From JAOUEA01 sp963825635 (GTDB taxonomy: Bacteria > Actinomycetota > UBA4738 > HRBIN12): a stretch of DNA of 64,000 nucleotides. Both the position numbers and the translations under genes were made by a program. Below, in pieces: positions 23,983 through 33,114 of the stretch. The stretch covers positions 1 through 64,000 of the forward strand of contig CAWGTU010000001.1 in the NCBI GenBank assembly GCA_963825635.1, written 5' to 3'. Within the stretch, counting starts at the first letter, position 1. Every line of letters starts with the position of its first letter. Below the pieces are notes generated by a model. It saw nothing but the letters and a program-made list of their open reading frames with translations, was not told the origin of the DNA and made no database searches.

Positions 23983-25376
23983 CGGATCTTCGGATCCTCG
24001 GGGTCGAGCGACGGAGGCCACCCCGGGAACGTCTCCGGCCAATCCCAGAAGTCGTTCGTGGCCCGCACGTGCCGTCCCGGAGAGGGCGGACGCGGCTTCC
24101 GATCGAAGTCGAACACGTGCTTGTAGTTGTGCGAGTTCGCGATGCGTGGTGTCAGGTACGGCAGATCCCAGTTGTCGGCGATGAACCGCAGCGGCGAGGA
24201 GAACTCCGCGAACGCGTCGTCGATGTAGCCGCGCTTCGCGTACGGCGAGACCACCATCATCGGCACACGGAACCCGAGCTCCACATCGTCGACCGTCGGC
24301 GGTGCCACGTGGTCGTACAGCCCGCCCCACTCGTCCCAGGTGATGAAGATCGCGATCGACCCCCACATCGACGAGCGCATGATGCCGTTCACGATGTCGG
24401 TGACCCAGTTGTGCGCGTGTCGCGTGCTGAACGGGGGGTGATCCGAGAGCTGGAACCGCGGCGTGATCCATGTGACCGGCGGCAGCGCCTCGGCCTCGAT
24501 GTCGCGCATGATGTCGTCGACCGGCCAGATGTGCCGCTCCCACAGCTCGTCGTCGTGGAAGATGTCCTCGATCGACGAGTAGGCCTGCCAGATGTAGCCG
24601 GCCTGGTACGGGTCCGCGGAGTAGTAGGCCCAGTCGATGTCGCGCTTCGAGAGCTGGTGGCCGACGGTCTTCATGTCGAAGCACGTGGGGTGCCGGCCCA
24701 GGTTGCCCTGCTCGTCCTCGACGTACACGAAGACGTCGTCGCCGTACGCGTCGCACCCCCAGCTCTTGAAGGCCCGCCCGTCGTTCAGCTGCTTCACCTT
24801 GATGTTCTCCGGGTTGTTGACCGCGCCGCCGGCCTGCCCGGCGATCATGTAGAGGTGGTTGGGGTAGGACGGCCCCGCCACCGACGCGAAGAAGTTGTCG
24901 CAGAGCACGAACTCGTCCGCCCACTGGAAGTAGTTCGGCACGTCGGGGCGGTCGAACTGCGAGTAGCCGAAGTAGGGTCCGTACTCGCCGATCGCGAACC
25001 CGTCCATCTTCCCGTCGTTGTACATCGCGTGCCACGACGCCGTGTCGTGGGGAAGGTCGCCCGGAAGCCACTCGGGGCAGCGGCGGAGCCGGACCTCCTC
25101 GCCCCATCGCATGCCGGTCCGCGTGCCGTTGGCGCCCGGGTACCGACCGAAGATGTTGTCGAAGCTTCGGTTCTCGAGCATCAGGTAGACGACGCGATCC
25201 ACGGGCCAGCGCGTGGAAAGCTGCTCGGGCTGCGTGCTCGTGAACGTCGGGCGGGGCTCGGGGCTCGTCGACAGTCGCTCACCGACGCACGACGTCACGA
25301 AGAACCCGGCCGCTGCCGCGGCGGATCGGCTCATGAACTGTCGGCGGGTGAGTCGGTGTGGGTACACGGGCTGCAT
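23973..25376 (-). CDS. Tat-exported phosphoesterase (phospholipase C/AcpA family)
   Basis: 467 residues from ATG 25376. The N-terminus TRRQFMSRSAAAAAGFF is a Tat signal; C30 in VTSC could be a lipobox. The start of the catalytic domain, YLMLENRSFDNIFG, is the metal/nucleophile motif of bacterial phospholipase C and acid phosphatase AcpA; PSYPNHLYMIAGQ, TWDEWGGLYDHVAPP and RVPMMVVSPYAKRG follow in family order. It should hydrolyse phospholipids or phosphate esters outside the cell. The longer frame to 25766 is rejected because it would bury the signal. Confidence 0.9.
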   Translation of the reverse strand: MQPVYPHRLTRRQFMSRSAAAAAGFFVTSCVGERLSTSPEPRPTFTSTQPEQLSTRWPVDRVVYLMLENRSFDNIFGRYPGANGTRTGMRWGEEVRLRRCPEWLPGDLPHDTASWHAMYNDGKMDGFAIGEYGPYFGYSQFDRPDVPNYFQWADEFVLCDNFFASVAGPSYPNHLYMIAGQAGGAVNNPENIKVKQLNDGRAFKSWGCDAYGDDVFVYVEDEQGNLGRHPTCFDMKTVGHQLSKRDIDWAYYSADPYQAGYIWQAYSSIEDIFHDDELWERHIWPVDDIMRDIEAEALPPVTWITPRFQLSDHPPFSTRHAHNWVTDIVNGIMRSSMWGSIAIFITWDEWGGLYDHVAPPTVDDVELGFRVPMMVVSPYAKRGYIDDAFAEFSSPLRFIADNWDLPYLTPRIANSHNYKHVFDFDRKPRPPSPGRHVRATNDFWDWPETFPGWPPSLDPEDPKIRYP

Positions 25377-25490
25377 CGAGGCTACCCGCGCCCACGCAGT
25401 ACGACCGGCCGGCCTGCGGGCCGGGGGCCCGACGACCGTGGGCGCCGGGCTGCTCGTCCCCGAGGGTGGAGCCGACGGAGAGGGACCGGG

Positions 25491-26174
25491 ATGAGGACGC
25501 AGCGGACGATCGGGATCGTCGTGATCGCGTGCCTGGTCGTGGGTCTCACCACGGTGGCCTGGCTGATCGCGTGGCTCGGGGTCGGTCCTGCGCTCGGCCT
25601 GGTCGCCGTCTCGCTCGCCGCGTACCTGCTCGCGATCGGGCCCTGGCAGCGCCGCTGGGGTGCCACCCACGACGAGGTGAACCGGGCGCTCCCGGGAGAC
25701 GACCTGCTCCGCGCCGACGCGCCGTCGACGACGAGGGCGATCACGATCGACGCCCCACCCGAGCACGTCTTCCCCTGGTTACTGCAGATCGGATACGGCC
25801 GCGGCGGCTGGTACAGCTACGACTGGATCGACAACGACGGCCTTCCGAGCGTGGAGCGCATCGAGCCCGGGATGGGGTTCGAGGTCGGCGACCGAATCGA
25901 GATGTTGCCGGGGTTCGGCCCCGTCGTGCGGGCCATCGAACCGGATCGGCACGTCGTCAGCGGTGGGGAGACCGACTCGTGGTGCCTGTTCGTCGAGCCC
26001 GCGGCCGACGGTCGCACCCACCTGATCAGCCGCTGGAAGCAGGACTGGCCGCGCACGCCCGCAGCGTCTGTCTGGATCGCGATCGCGGACCCGGGCGCGT
26101 TCATCATGGAACGCAAGATGCTCCTGCGGATCCGAGAGCTCGCCGAGCGGAGCGCCGCCGCCGCCCCGCGCTAG
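25491..26174 (+). CDS. SRPBCC-domain membrane protein
   Basis: 227 residues from ATG 25491 with a good ribosome binding site. Two membrane helices (residues about 7-30 and 34-50) precede a START-like domain: RAITIDAPPEHVFPWLLQIGYGRG is the usual first strand of such lipid-binding folds with WSYDWIDN-like residues (YSYDWIDNDG). The C-terminal helix is amphipathic. Ligand and role are unknown. Confidence 0.75.
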   Translation: MRTQRTIGIVVIACLVVGLTTVAWLIAWLGVGPALGLVAVSLAAYLLAIGPWQRRWGATHDEVNRALPGDDLLRADAPSTTRAITIDAPPEHVFPWLLQIGYGRGGWYSYDWIDNDGLPSVERIEPGMGFEVGDRIEMLPGFGPVVRAIEPDRHVVSGGETDSWCLFVEPAADGRTHLISRWKQDWPRTPAASVWIAIADPGAFIMERKMLLRIRELAERSAAAAPR

Positions 26175-26175
26175 C

Positions 26176-28458
26176 CTAGCCCCAGCGTTCCCCGAGGAAC
26201 GCGGCCAGCAGCGCCACGGCCCCCTGTTTGTCGAGCGGCTCGTTGCCGTTGCCGCACTTGGGGCTCTGCACGCAGCTGGGGCACCCGTGCGAGCACGGAC
26301 ACATGCGGATCGCCTCCAACGTCGCGCGGAGCCACCGCTCGCTGGTCGCCGCACCACGCTCCGCGATGCCCGCCCCTCCCGGGTAGCCGTCGTAGATGAA
26401 GATCGTCGTGAGGCCCGTGTCGGGGTGCACGGGTGTCGAGACCCCGCCGATGTCCCAGCGGTCGCAGGTCGCGACGAGGGGCAGCAGCCCGATCGCGGCG
26501 TGCTCCGCCGCATGGATCGCACCGGCCACGTCGCGCGGGCCGACCCCCGCACGATCGAGCACCCTCTGCGGGATCGTCCACCACACCGCCCGGGTCTCGA
26601 GCTCCACCGGCGGCATCGGCAGAGGGAACTCGTCGAGCGTCTCGTTCGTCGAGACCGCCTTCCGCACGTAGCTCACGACCTGGTTCGTCACCCGAACCGA
26701 TCCGAAGCACTGCCCCACGTCGCCGATACTCGACCGCGCACGTATCTCGTCGATCGAGATGTCCGTGACGTCGCGCGCCTGGGTGTAGAAGTCCGGGTCG
26801 GCGCTGCGAACGACCGCCACCCGAGCGACGAGATCCAGTTCCTGCACGAGGTACTGCTCGCCGAGGTGCAGGTAAACGGCGCCGGGATGCAACGTCGCGT
26901 AGGCACGGTGTTCGTCCGCGGTGCCCAGCAGTTCCCCGGTGCCGTCGATCACGATCGAGTAGACCTGGCCTCCGCCGGCGCGCACGTCGACCGCGCGGTG
27001 CGGCGCATCCCTGCCGCGATCATGCCAGGCCTCCCGACGTCGCACGAGCTCCCCGCGCTCGGTCATCGCCTCGACCGATGCGCGCACGTCGGTCTCGTCG
27101 CCGAAGAAGGCGAGCTCTCCGTCGCGGAGCGGCACCTCCCGGGCGGCGCACCGCAGGTGCGGCTCGCGCACGTAGGGGTTCGTCGGGTCGATCACCGCCG
27201 CCTCCGCGGGCTTGTCGAACAGATCCTCGGGGTGATGCACGAGGTACTGGTCGAGCGGATCGTCCTGGGCGACGAGCACCGCGAGCGAGTCGGTGTCGCG
27301 CCGCCCGGCTCGCCCCGCCTGTTGCCACATCGCCGCCCGGGTCCCCGGGTAGCCCGTGAGCACCGCGGCGTCGAGCGACCCGATGTCGATGCCCAGCTCG
27401 AGCGCGCTCGTCGAGGCGACCGCCAGCAGGTCGCCGTCCGCGAGCGCCCGTTCGATCCGCCGCCGATCCTCCGCGAGGTAGCCGGCCCGGTAGCTCGTGA
27501 TCTTCTGCCGGAGTTGTGCGTCGCCGACCTCGCGGCGCGTCCACTCGGCGAGCAGCTCGGCCGCCCGACGCGATCGCGTGAAGCCGATCGCACGGGTCCC
27601 CCGGCCCGCGAGCTGTCCGAGGAGCCAGGCGCTCTCGGAGAGGGCGCTGCGGCGCACCCCGGTCTCCTCGTCGACGAGCGGTGGGTTCCACAAGGCGAAG
27701 AGCTTCTCGCCCGACGGTGAGGCGTCGTCGGTGATCTCGACGACATCGTCGAGGCCGGTGAGGCGTGTCGCCAGCTCGCCCGGGTTCCCGACGGTCGCGC
27801 TCGCGAGGCACCACCGAGGCGCGCCGCCGTAGTGCGCGACGAGGCGCCGCAACCGTCGCAGCACCATCGCGACGTGCGAGCCGAACACGCCGCGGCACAC
27901 ATGGGCCTCGTCGACGACCACGAGGGAGAGTCGCAGGAAGAAGTCGGCCCAGCGCGCGTGGTCGGCGAGCAGCGACAGGTGCAGCATGTCGGGGTTCGTC
28001 ATCACGAGGTTCGCGTTCGTTCGGATCAGGGGGCGCTCCGCCTTCGGCGTGTCGCCGTCGTAGACGGAGGCCTTGACCTGCGGCAGCTTCAGGGCGCGCA
28101 CCGAGCGAAGCTGGTCGCGCGCGAGGGCCTTGGTCGGGAACAGGTAGAGCGCGGTGGCCTTCGGTGTGGTGATCGCCGTCTCGGCGAAGGCCGTGTTGTA
28201 CACGAGGGTCTTGCCGCTCGCGGTGCCGGTGGCCATCACCACGTCGCGGCCCTCCCGCAGCGCAGCGAGGCCGTCGGACTGGTGCGGGTAGAGGCCTCGC
28301 ACGCCCGTCAGGCCCAGCCGGGTCACGAGCAGCTCCGGCAGGTCGGAGGGGAACGGCTCGACGACCGGCCTGCGCGCCGGCAGGACCCGCACGTGCACGA
28401 GGGAGTCGCCCACGTCGGGGTCGGTGTCGAGGTGCCGCAGGAAGGCCGAGGGGTCCAC
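26176..28458 (-). CDS. DEAH-box helicase with DUF1998/MZB domain (MrfA/YprA-like)
   Basis: 760 residues, GTG start. Motif I TGTASGKT, DEAH in VVVDEAHVC, SATVGNP (motif III) and QQAGRAGRRD (motif VI) give a superfamily 2 DNA helicase. The C-terminal part (about 640-760) is the MrfA zinc-binding DUF1998 region with four cysteines in CPCSHGCPSC and KCGNGN. In Bacillus the family (YprA/MrfA) acts with MrfB in repair of mitomycin damage; no mrfB-like gene is next to it here. The 3' end lies one nucleotide from the end of the SRPBCC gene. Confidence 0.9.
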   Translation of the reverse strand: MDPSAFLRHLDTDPDVGDSLVHVRVLPARRPVVEPFPSDLPELLVTRLGLTGVRGLYPHQSDGLAALREGRDVVMATGTASGKTLVYNTAFAETAITTPKATALYLFPTKALARDQLRSVRALKLPQVKASVYDGDTPKAERPLIRTNANLVMTNPDMLHLSLLADHARWADFFLRLSLVVVDEAHVCRGVFGSHVAMVLRRLRRLVAHYGGAPRWCLASATVGNPGELATRLTGLDDVVEITDDASPSGEKLFALWNPPLVDEETGVRRSALSESAWLLGQLAGRGTRAIGFTRSRRAAELLAEWTRREVGDAQLRQKITSYRAGYLAEDRRRIERALADGDLLAVASTSALELGIDIGSLDAAVLTGYPGTRAAMWQQAGRAGRRDTDSLAVLVAQDDPLDQYLVHHPEDLFDKPAEAAVIDPTNPYVREPHLRCAAREVPLRDGELAFFGDETDVRASVEAMTERGELVRRREAWHDRGRDAPHRAVDVRAGGGQVYSIVIDGTGELLGTADEHRAYATLHPGAVYLHLGEQYLVQELDLVARVAVVRSADPDFYTQARDVTDISIDEIRARSSIGDVGQCFGSVRVTNQVVSYVRKAVSTNETLDEFPLPMPPVELETRAVWWTIPQRVLDRAGVGPRDVAGAIHAAEHAAIGLLPLVATCDRWDIGGVSTPVHPDTGLTTIFIYDGYPGGAGIAERGAATSERWLRATLEAIRMCPCSHGCPSCVQSPKCGNGNEPLDKQGAVALLAAFLGERWG

Positions 28459-28493
28459 GGCGGAAGGCTACCGGCGGCGGGCGACGGGGGCGC

Positions 28494-29868
28494 TCAGACC
28501 TGGCGTCGGGCGGCCTCGGCGAGCGCGTCCGCCTCCCGCTCCCGGGCGAGTTCGTCGTAGGGCGCCCTGAACGCATCACGCGCCAGCTGCGGGAAGTTGA
28601 ACCGGTCGCTCACGAGCACCCAGACGCCCAACACGAGGTAGACGATGCCCACGGCGACGCGTTCGATGCCGTGGTACTGCTCGGGCACGATGCCGCCGAG
28701 GATGAACTGTCCCCAGAAGAGGGCGAAGAGGAAGAGCGCTTCGCGCAGTGACATCGTGAGGCTCGAGATCACGGCGACGGCGAAGAACGACTGCGCGGCC
28801 GTGAGGAACAGCTCCTCTCGCTGCACGGTGTCGAGGGGTAACCCGTGGAGCCCACCGGCGGCGAACGAGAAGACGATCGGCAGCGTGCCGACGAGCAGGG
28901 TCCACTGATTCACCTTCGACGAGACGAGGGTGCCCAGGCCCGCGCTCGTGTTCAACCGCCAGGCGTAGAGTCCGGCGATCAGGAGCTCGGGAGCCTCCGA
29001 TGCGAGCGGCGCGACCCACTGCACGAGCAGGAACTCGCTCACCCCGAGGGCCTCGCCCGAGAGCACGAGCGCCTCGGCGAAATGCTCGGCGAACAACAGG
29101 ATCACCACGGCGGCGAAGACCGCGATCGCCCCGACGGTGATGCGCCGGGGCACGGTGCCGAACGTGCCGATGTAACGGGCGGGACCCACGAGGTGTGGTT
29201 CCTCGGCGGGGGCCCTCGAGACCCTGATCGAGTAGGCGACGAAGATCCCGATCAGGATCGCGGCGTCGACCAGCGTCACGGAGTGCTTCAGCGGCAGCGT
29301 CAGCGAGTAGATCGTGGCGATGGCCAGGTACCCGATCTCGATCGAGTGCTCGCGGTCGAGGCGCACGCCTTCCCAGCGGCCGTTGGGGGTCTTCACGAGA
29401 CGGTCGCGCTTCTTGAGACGGAAGTAGGCGATGAAGATCACCATCGTCCAGCCCACGCCGATCAGCAGGCGGTTCGCGCCGGTCATGTTTGCGAGGGCCA
29501 GATGACACGGCGACTCCGTGCCGCCGTCGAGCGGCAGGCAGGCCGCCCCCGTCTGGGCGAACGACTCGCCGCCCTTCTTCGCGAACACGAAGTCGACCGC
29601 GTACTCGGGCAACACGGCGATCAGCGCCAGGATCGCGATCGCGAGTCCCGCCGAGATGTCGAGCTGTGCTGCCTCGGCGGCCCACGAGAGCATGAACGCG
29701 GCTCCCACGATCGCGAGACCGAAGAGGAGGGCCTCCAGAGGATGTGAGATGTCCGGGTGCGTGAAGCGCACGACGAACCCCGGGGACGGTGAGCGAGGCG
29801 GCGATCGCCATCTCGAGCATCGAGCGACCGGGGTGGACGTCGGTCAGGTCGTCCTGCAGGGTCGTCAT
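28494..29868 (-). CDS. CaCA-type cation exchanger, apparent frameshift near N-terminus
   Basis: The main frame (28494-29771, 425 residues) is a membrane exchanger: LLFGLAIVGAAFMLSWAAEAAQLD, ALIAVLPEYAVD, and in the second half VQWVAPLASEAPELLIAG. These paired acidic helices are typical of Na+/Ca2+ or Na+/H+ exchangers of the CaCA group. Just before the GTG at 29771 another frame starting with ATG 29868 encodes TDVHPGRSMLEMAIAASLTV, which reads on smoothly if one G is removed from the run at 29778-29781 (giving TVPGFVVRFTHPD). I therefore extend the gene to 29868 and mark a frameshift. Confidence 0.7.
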
Positions 29869-29897
29869 GCGAGCCGCAGCCTACCCCTGAGCCAGGC

Positions 29898-30845
29898 TCA
29901 CTCGCTGGCGGTGGGACTGGGCGGCACGTTCTTCTTGAGGAGTATGCCGTCCTGCTTCGCGTCGGCCACGATCGCCCGGGCCCGCGCCATGTCGAGCGTG
30001 ACGACCGAGATGCCGCCGATCATGCCCGTGCCGCCGGGCAGCACGACGTTCTGCACCTTCGCCGGTGGCACCTTCGACGCCGTGAACGCGAGGGCCATGA
30101 CCTCCGACAACGGGATCTCGGTCTCGATGTTGCGCATGCCGGCTCCGAGCCACGTGAAGAGACGGGCCTGGTCGGCGCGGAACTCCTTCTTGAACTGCGC
30201 GAGCGCCGAGAGCATCAGGCGGCCGCCGTTCTCCTGGCGGCCGAAGTCGCCCTGCTCCAGGCTGTGTCGGTCGCGTGAGAACGCGAGCGCCTCCGGGCCG
30301 GTGAACTTCTGGACCCCCGGCTGGAAGTCGCTGCGCGAGTACGAGTCGACCATCGGGAACGGCACGTCGACCGTGAGCCCGCCGACCGCGTTGATCATGT
30401 CGGTGAAGCCCCAGAACGTCGTGAGCGCCCAGTAGTCGATCGTGACGCCGAAGTTCTGCTCCATCGTCGCCACCATGAGCTCGGGCCCGCCATAGACCAT
30501 CGCGGAGTTGATCTTGCCGCTGCCGCGGCCGGGGATCGGCAGGTAGGAGTCGCGCGGCACACCGACGAGGACCGCGCGCTTCTTCGCGGGGTTCAGGAAG
30601 ATCATGTGCAGCGAGTCGCCGAGCGAGCGCATCACGTTCTCGCCCTCGCGCGCGCCCGACCCGATCGCGAGGATCACGACGGGCTTGGACCCGGTGAGCG
30701 ACGGCGTGAAGCCGGCGTGCGCCTTGCCCATCACGACGCCGGTCGACTGCGCCCGCGCGACGACGGTGCCGCTCAGGGCGCCGAGGCCGGAGCCGAGGAC
30801 CCAGGCCACCAGCGCGACCACGAGGAACGTCGCGCGCCGCCTCAC
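29898..30845 (-). CDS. LytR-CpsA-Psr (LCP) family protein
   Basis: 315 residues. One membrane helix (8-30), then the LCP domain: GDSLHMIFLNP, GVPRDSYLPIPG (catalytic Asp and Arg region), KINSAMVYGG, VGGLTVDVPFPM, and LAFSRDRHSLEQGDFGRQENG. LCP enzymes transfer lipid-linked glycopolymers to peptidoglycan on the outer face of the membrane. In actinobacteria these build arabinogalactan or teichoic-acid-like linkages; which polymer applies here is unknown. It overlaps the upstream gene (ATGA). Confidence 0.9.
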   Translation of the reverse strand: MRRRATFLVVALVAWVLGSGLGALSGTVVARAQSTGVVMGKAHAGFTPSLTGSKPVVILAIGSGAREGENVMRSLGDSLHMIFLNPAKKRAVLVGVPRDSYLPIPGRGSGKINSAMVYGGPELMVATMEQNFGVTIDYWALTTFWGFTDMINAVGGLTVDVPFPMVDSYSRSDFQPGVQKFTGPEALAFSRDRHSLEQGDFGRQENGGRLMLSALAQFKKEFRADQARLFTWLGAGMRNIETEIPLSEVMALAFTASKVPPAKVQNVVLPGGTGMIGGISVVTLDMARARAIVADAKQDGILLKKNVPPSPTASE

Positions 30846-31567
30846 GAGGCCTCGGCCTCCGACGGCGCGGCGCTATCGCTCGCACCCGGCGAGGCCGATG
30901 CGCTCGGCCTCGGTTCACGCTCCTCGTCGCTGCGCTGTACCGAGAACGAGACCACGAGCCACTCGCCGTCGATCTTCTCGAACACGAACTGGCCCTTGCT
31001 GACGAGCTCCACCTGGCCGTCGGCGCCCGTGCCCCGGGCGACGAAGCGTGCGCTCCCCTCGACGGCGTGTGGCACTCGCGAGGGATCGAGGAGCACGTGG
31101 ACCTTGAGCGTGCTCGGCCTCGGAGTGATCGACTCGAAGGCCCCACCCGCCTCCGTCCCCGCCGTCAGCACGTCGAGCTGGGCCTCGGCGGCATCGCGGG
31201 CATCGTCGGAGAAGAACTCGAGCACGTCGTCGTACTCCCCGTCCATCCAGTTGCCCGGGTCGAGGAAGGCCGCGGTATAGAGCCCGTCGAGCTGTTGTGT
31301 GACGGCGGTCGAGGGTGCCTGCGCAGCCGCGGCGGCAGCCTGATGGTTCGGCTTCGCCGATGTCTCGACGGCCTTCGGCTTGCTCGCCTCGAACGCGAAC
31401 TCGGGGGTCTCTGGGGTGTCGTCGCCCACGAGGTCGGTGAGGGGACCGGCGTCGCCGCCGGACAGCGCGAAGATCGCCACCACTGCGAGCGCGACGATCA
31501 CGAGGGCGCCGACGATCAGGAGGGGCTTCTTCCGGGAAGGGGTGGCTACGTGCCGACCATCTGCCAA
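30842..31567 (-). CDS. Membrane-anchored extracytoplasmic protein, unknown
   Basis: About 241 residues from TTG 31567; the start is uncertain since no Shine-Dalgarno is seen, but a -10 box lies just upstream. A basic N-terminus (SRKKP) and one helix (about residues 14-35, LLIVGALVIVALAVVAIFAL) anchor it. An alanine-rich linker follows, then a domain that reads like NTF2/SnoaL-type folds (DGEYDDVLEFFSDDARD, VLLDPSRVPHAVEGSARFVA, GQFVFEKIDGEWLVVSFSV), and an acidic/serine tail. It precedes and overlaps the LCP gene, so a cell-envelope role is inferred. Confidence 0.6.
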   Translation of the reverse strand: MADGRHVATPSRKKPLLIVGALVIVALAVVAIFALSGGDAGPLTDLVGDDTPETPEFAFEASKPKAVETSAKPNHQAAAAAAQAPSTAVTQQLDGLYTAAFLDPGNWMDGEYDDVLEFFSDDARDAAEAQLDVLTAGTEAGGAFESITPRPSTLKVHVLLDPSRVPHAVEGSARFVARGTGADGQVELVSKGQFVFEKIDGEWLVVSFSVQRSDEEREPRPSASASPGASDSAAPSEAEAS

Positions 31568-31600
31568 AACGTGCGGAGCGTACCGGCGCGGAGGGCCCGC

Positions 31601-31606
31601 GCCAAG
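31601..31606 (-). promoter_or_regulatory. -10 box of the envelope-protein/LCP operon
   Basis: TATCCT on the minus strand, about 33 nt before the TTG start. The divergent NhaA gene starts 90 nt to the right. Confidence 0.35.
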
Positions 31607-31695
31607 GATATCGGCGTGACGGTTCCGTGACGGGTACGATTGACGCTCGTCCGTGACAGGTGCGCCGGGAAGACTGGTCGGCAGAACGGAGCAGC

Positions 31696-33105
31696 ATGCC
31701 CGACGACCACCACGTGGAACTCCGAGTTCCATGGTCGCGCTCCGATCGGTACGTGCCTCGCAGGGTGCTGCGTCCGTTGCAGGACTTCCTGCAGACCTCC
31801 ACCGCCGGGGGCATGGTCATGCTCGCCGCGGTCGTACTCGCGCTCCTGTGGGCGAACTCTCCCTGGGCCGACACGTACGAGCGGTTCTGGCACACGGAGT
31901 TCGCCGTGAACCTCGGTCGGTGGGAACTCGACCTCGACCTCAGGCACTGGGTCAACGACGGTGCGATGACGCTCTTCTTCCTGCTGGTGGGCCTCGAGAT
32001 CAAGCGCGAGCTGGTCACCGGCGAGCTGCGACAGCTGCGCACCGCGGCCTTGCCGATCGTCGCGGCGATCGGGGGCATGGTCGTTCCGGCCGGCATCTTC
32101 GTCCTACTGAACGCCGGTGGTGAAGGGTCCGCCGGATGGGGCATCCCGATGGCCACCGACATCGCGTTCGCGCTGGGCGTGCTCACCTTGGCGGCCCACC
32201 ATGCTCCCGCGAATCTGAAGCCGCTGCTGCTGACGCTGGCGATCGTCGACGACATCGGCGCGATCCTGGTCATCGCCCTCTTCTACAGCGGCGGCGTCAG
32301 CGTGCTCTGGCTCGAAGGGGGCCTGGTCGTCGTGGCGATGATCGTGCTCTTCAGAGGCATCGGGGTGCGAGCGATGGGTGTGTACTGGGTGCTCGGCGCC
32401 GTGCTCTGGTTGGAGCTGTACAACGCGGGAGTACACCCGACGCTCGCCGGTGTGATCCTCGGTCTCCTTGCGCCGGCGGTGCCCTTCCAGCGTCCCGACG
32501 CCGTCAGCCGCGAGGCGCAGCGGACCGCCCAGGACACGAGCGACGATGTGTCGGTGGCCGACCAGGATGCTCCTGCGTGGCTTCGACTGGCCGAGCTGTC
32601 TCGCGAGGCCGTCTCGCCGTTGGTGCGAATCGAGCATGCGCTCCTGCCGTGGACGAGCTTCCTGATCGTGCCGATCTTCGCGCTCGCGAACGCCGGCGTG
32701 TCGATCTCGACCGAGGCCATGCTCGGCGCAGCGACCGGCACCGTCGGCCTCGGGATCTTCCTCGGGCTGGTCGTGGGCAAACCGCTCGGCATCTGGGCGG
32801 CCAGCACGATCGCGGTGCGCACCGGCATCGCGGTGCTGCCCCGCGGGGTGAGCAACGTGCACGTCCTGTTGATGGGCGTGACCGCCGGCATCGGGTTCAC
32901 CGTGTCCCTGTTCATCGCGGAGCTCGCTTTCCCCGCGAGCGACCTGCTCGGTGAGGCGAAACTGGCCATCTTGATCGCTTCGCTCGTCGCCGGAGTGGCG
33001 GGACTGGTGGCCTTCCGCGTGACAGGGAAGACGCCGCCGGCTGCGGTGGGGACGGCACCGACCGATCCGTCGATATCCGGAGAGGCGGTCGGCGCCGACC
33101 CCTAG
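31696..33105 (+). CDS. nhaA: Na+/H+ antiporter NhaA
   Basis: 469 residues from ATG 31696 (GGAG 5 nt before it); the in-frame GTG at 31660 has no such site. About 12 membrane helices. The hallmark IVDDIGAI holds the two adjacent aspartates that bind Na+/H+ (D163/D164 in E. coli), and VGLEIKRELVTGELR, MATDIAFALGVL and GKPLGIW are all in place. An insert of about 50 residues occurs in the cytosolic loop between the halves (RPDAVSREAQ...). It exports Na+ for H+ and leads directly into the mrp operon (9-nt gap). Confidence 0.95.
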   Translation: MPDDHHVELRVPWSRSDRYVPRRVLRPLQDFLQTSTAGGMVMLAAVVLALLWANSPWADTYERFWHTEFAVNLGRWELDLDLRHWVNDGAMTLFFLLVGLEIKRELVTGELRQLRTAALPIVAAIGGMVVPAGIFVLLNAGGEGSAGWGIPMATDIAFALGVLTLAAHHAPANLKPLLLTLAIVDDIGAILVIALFYSGGVSVLWLEGGLVVVAMIVLFRGIGVRAMGVYWVLGAVLWLELYNAGVHPTLAGVILGLLAPAVPFQRPDAVSREAQRTAQDTSDDVSVADQDAPAWLRLAELSREAVSPLVRIEHALLPWTSFLIVPIFALANAGVSISTEAMLGAATGTVGLGIFLGLVVGKPLGIWAASTIAVRTGIAVLPRGVSNVHVLLMGVTAGIGFTVSLFIAELAFPASDLLGEAKLAILIASLVAGVAGLVAFRVTGKTPPAAVGTAPTDPSISGEAVGADP

Positions 33106-33114
33106 CGCTCCGTC

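Noticed and set aside
22231..25107. 958-residue open frame on the minus strand
   Set aside because: Opposite the phosphodiesterase and in the wrong frame of the phospholipase C-like gene; composition is that of a GC-skew shadow.
25377..25766. Upstream extension of the phospholipase C-like gene
   Set aside because: It would place the Tat signal about 130 residues inside the protein and overlaps the divergent SRPBCC gene.
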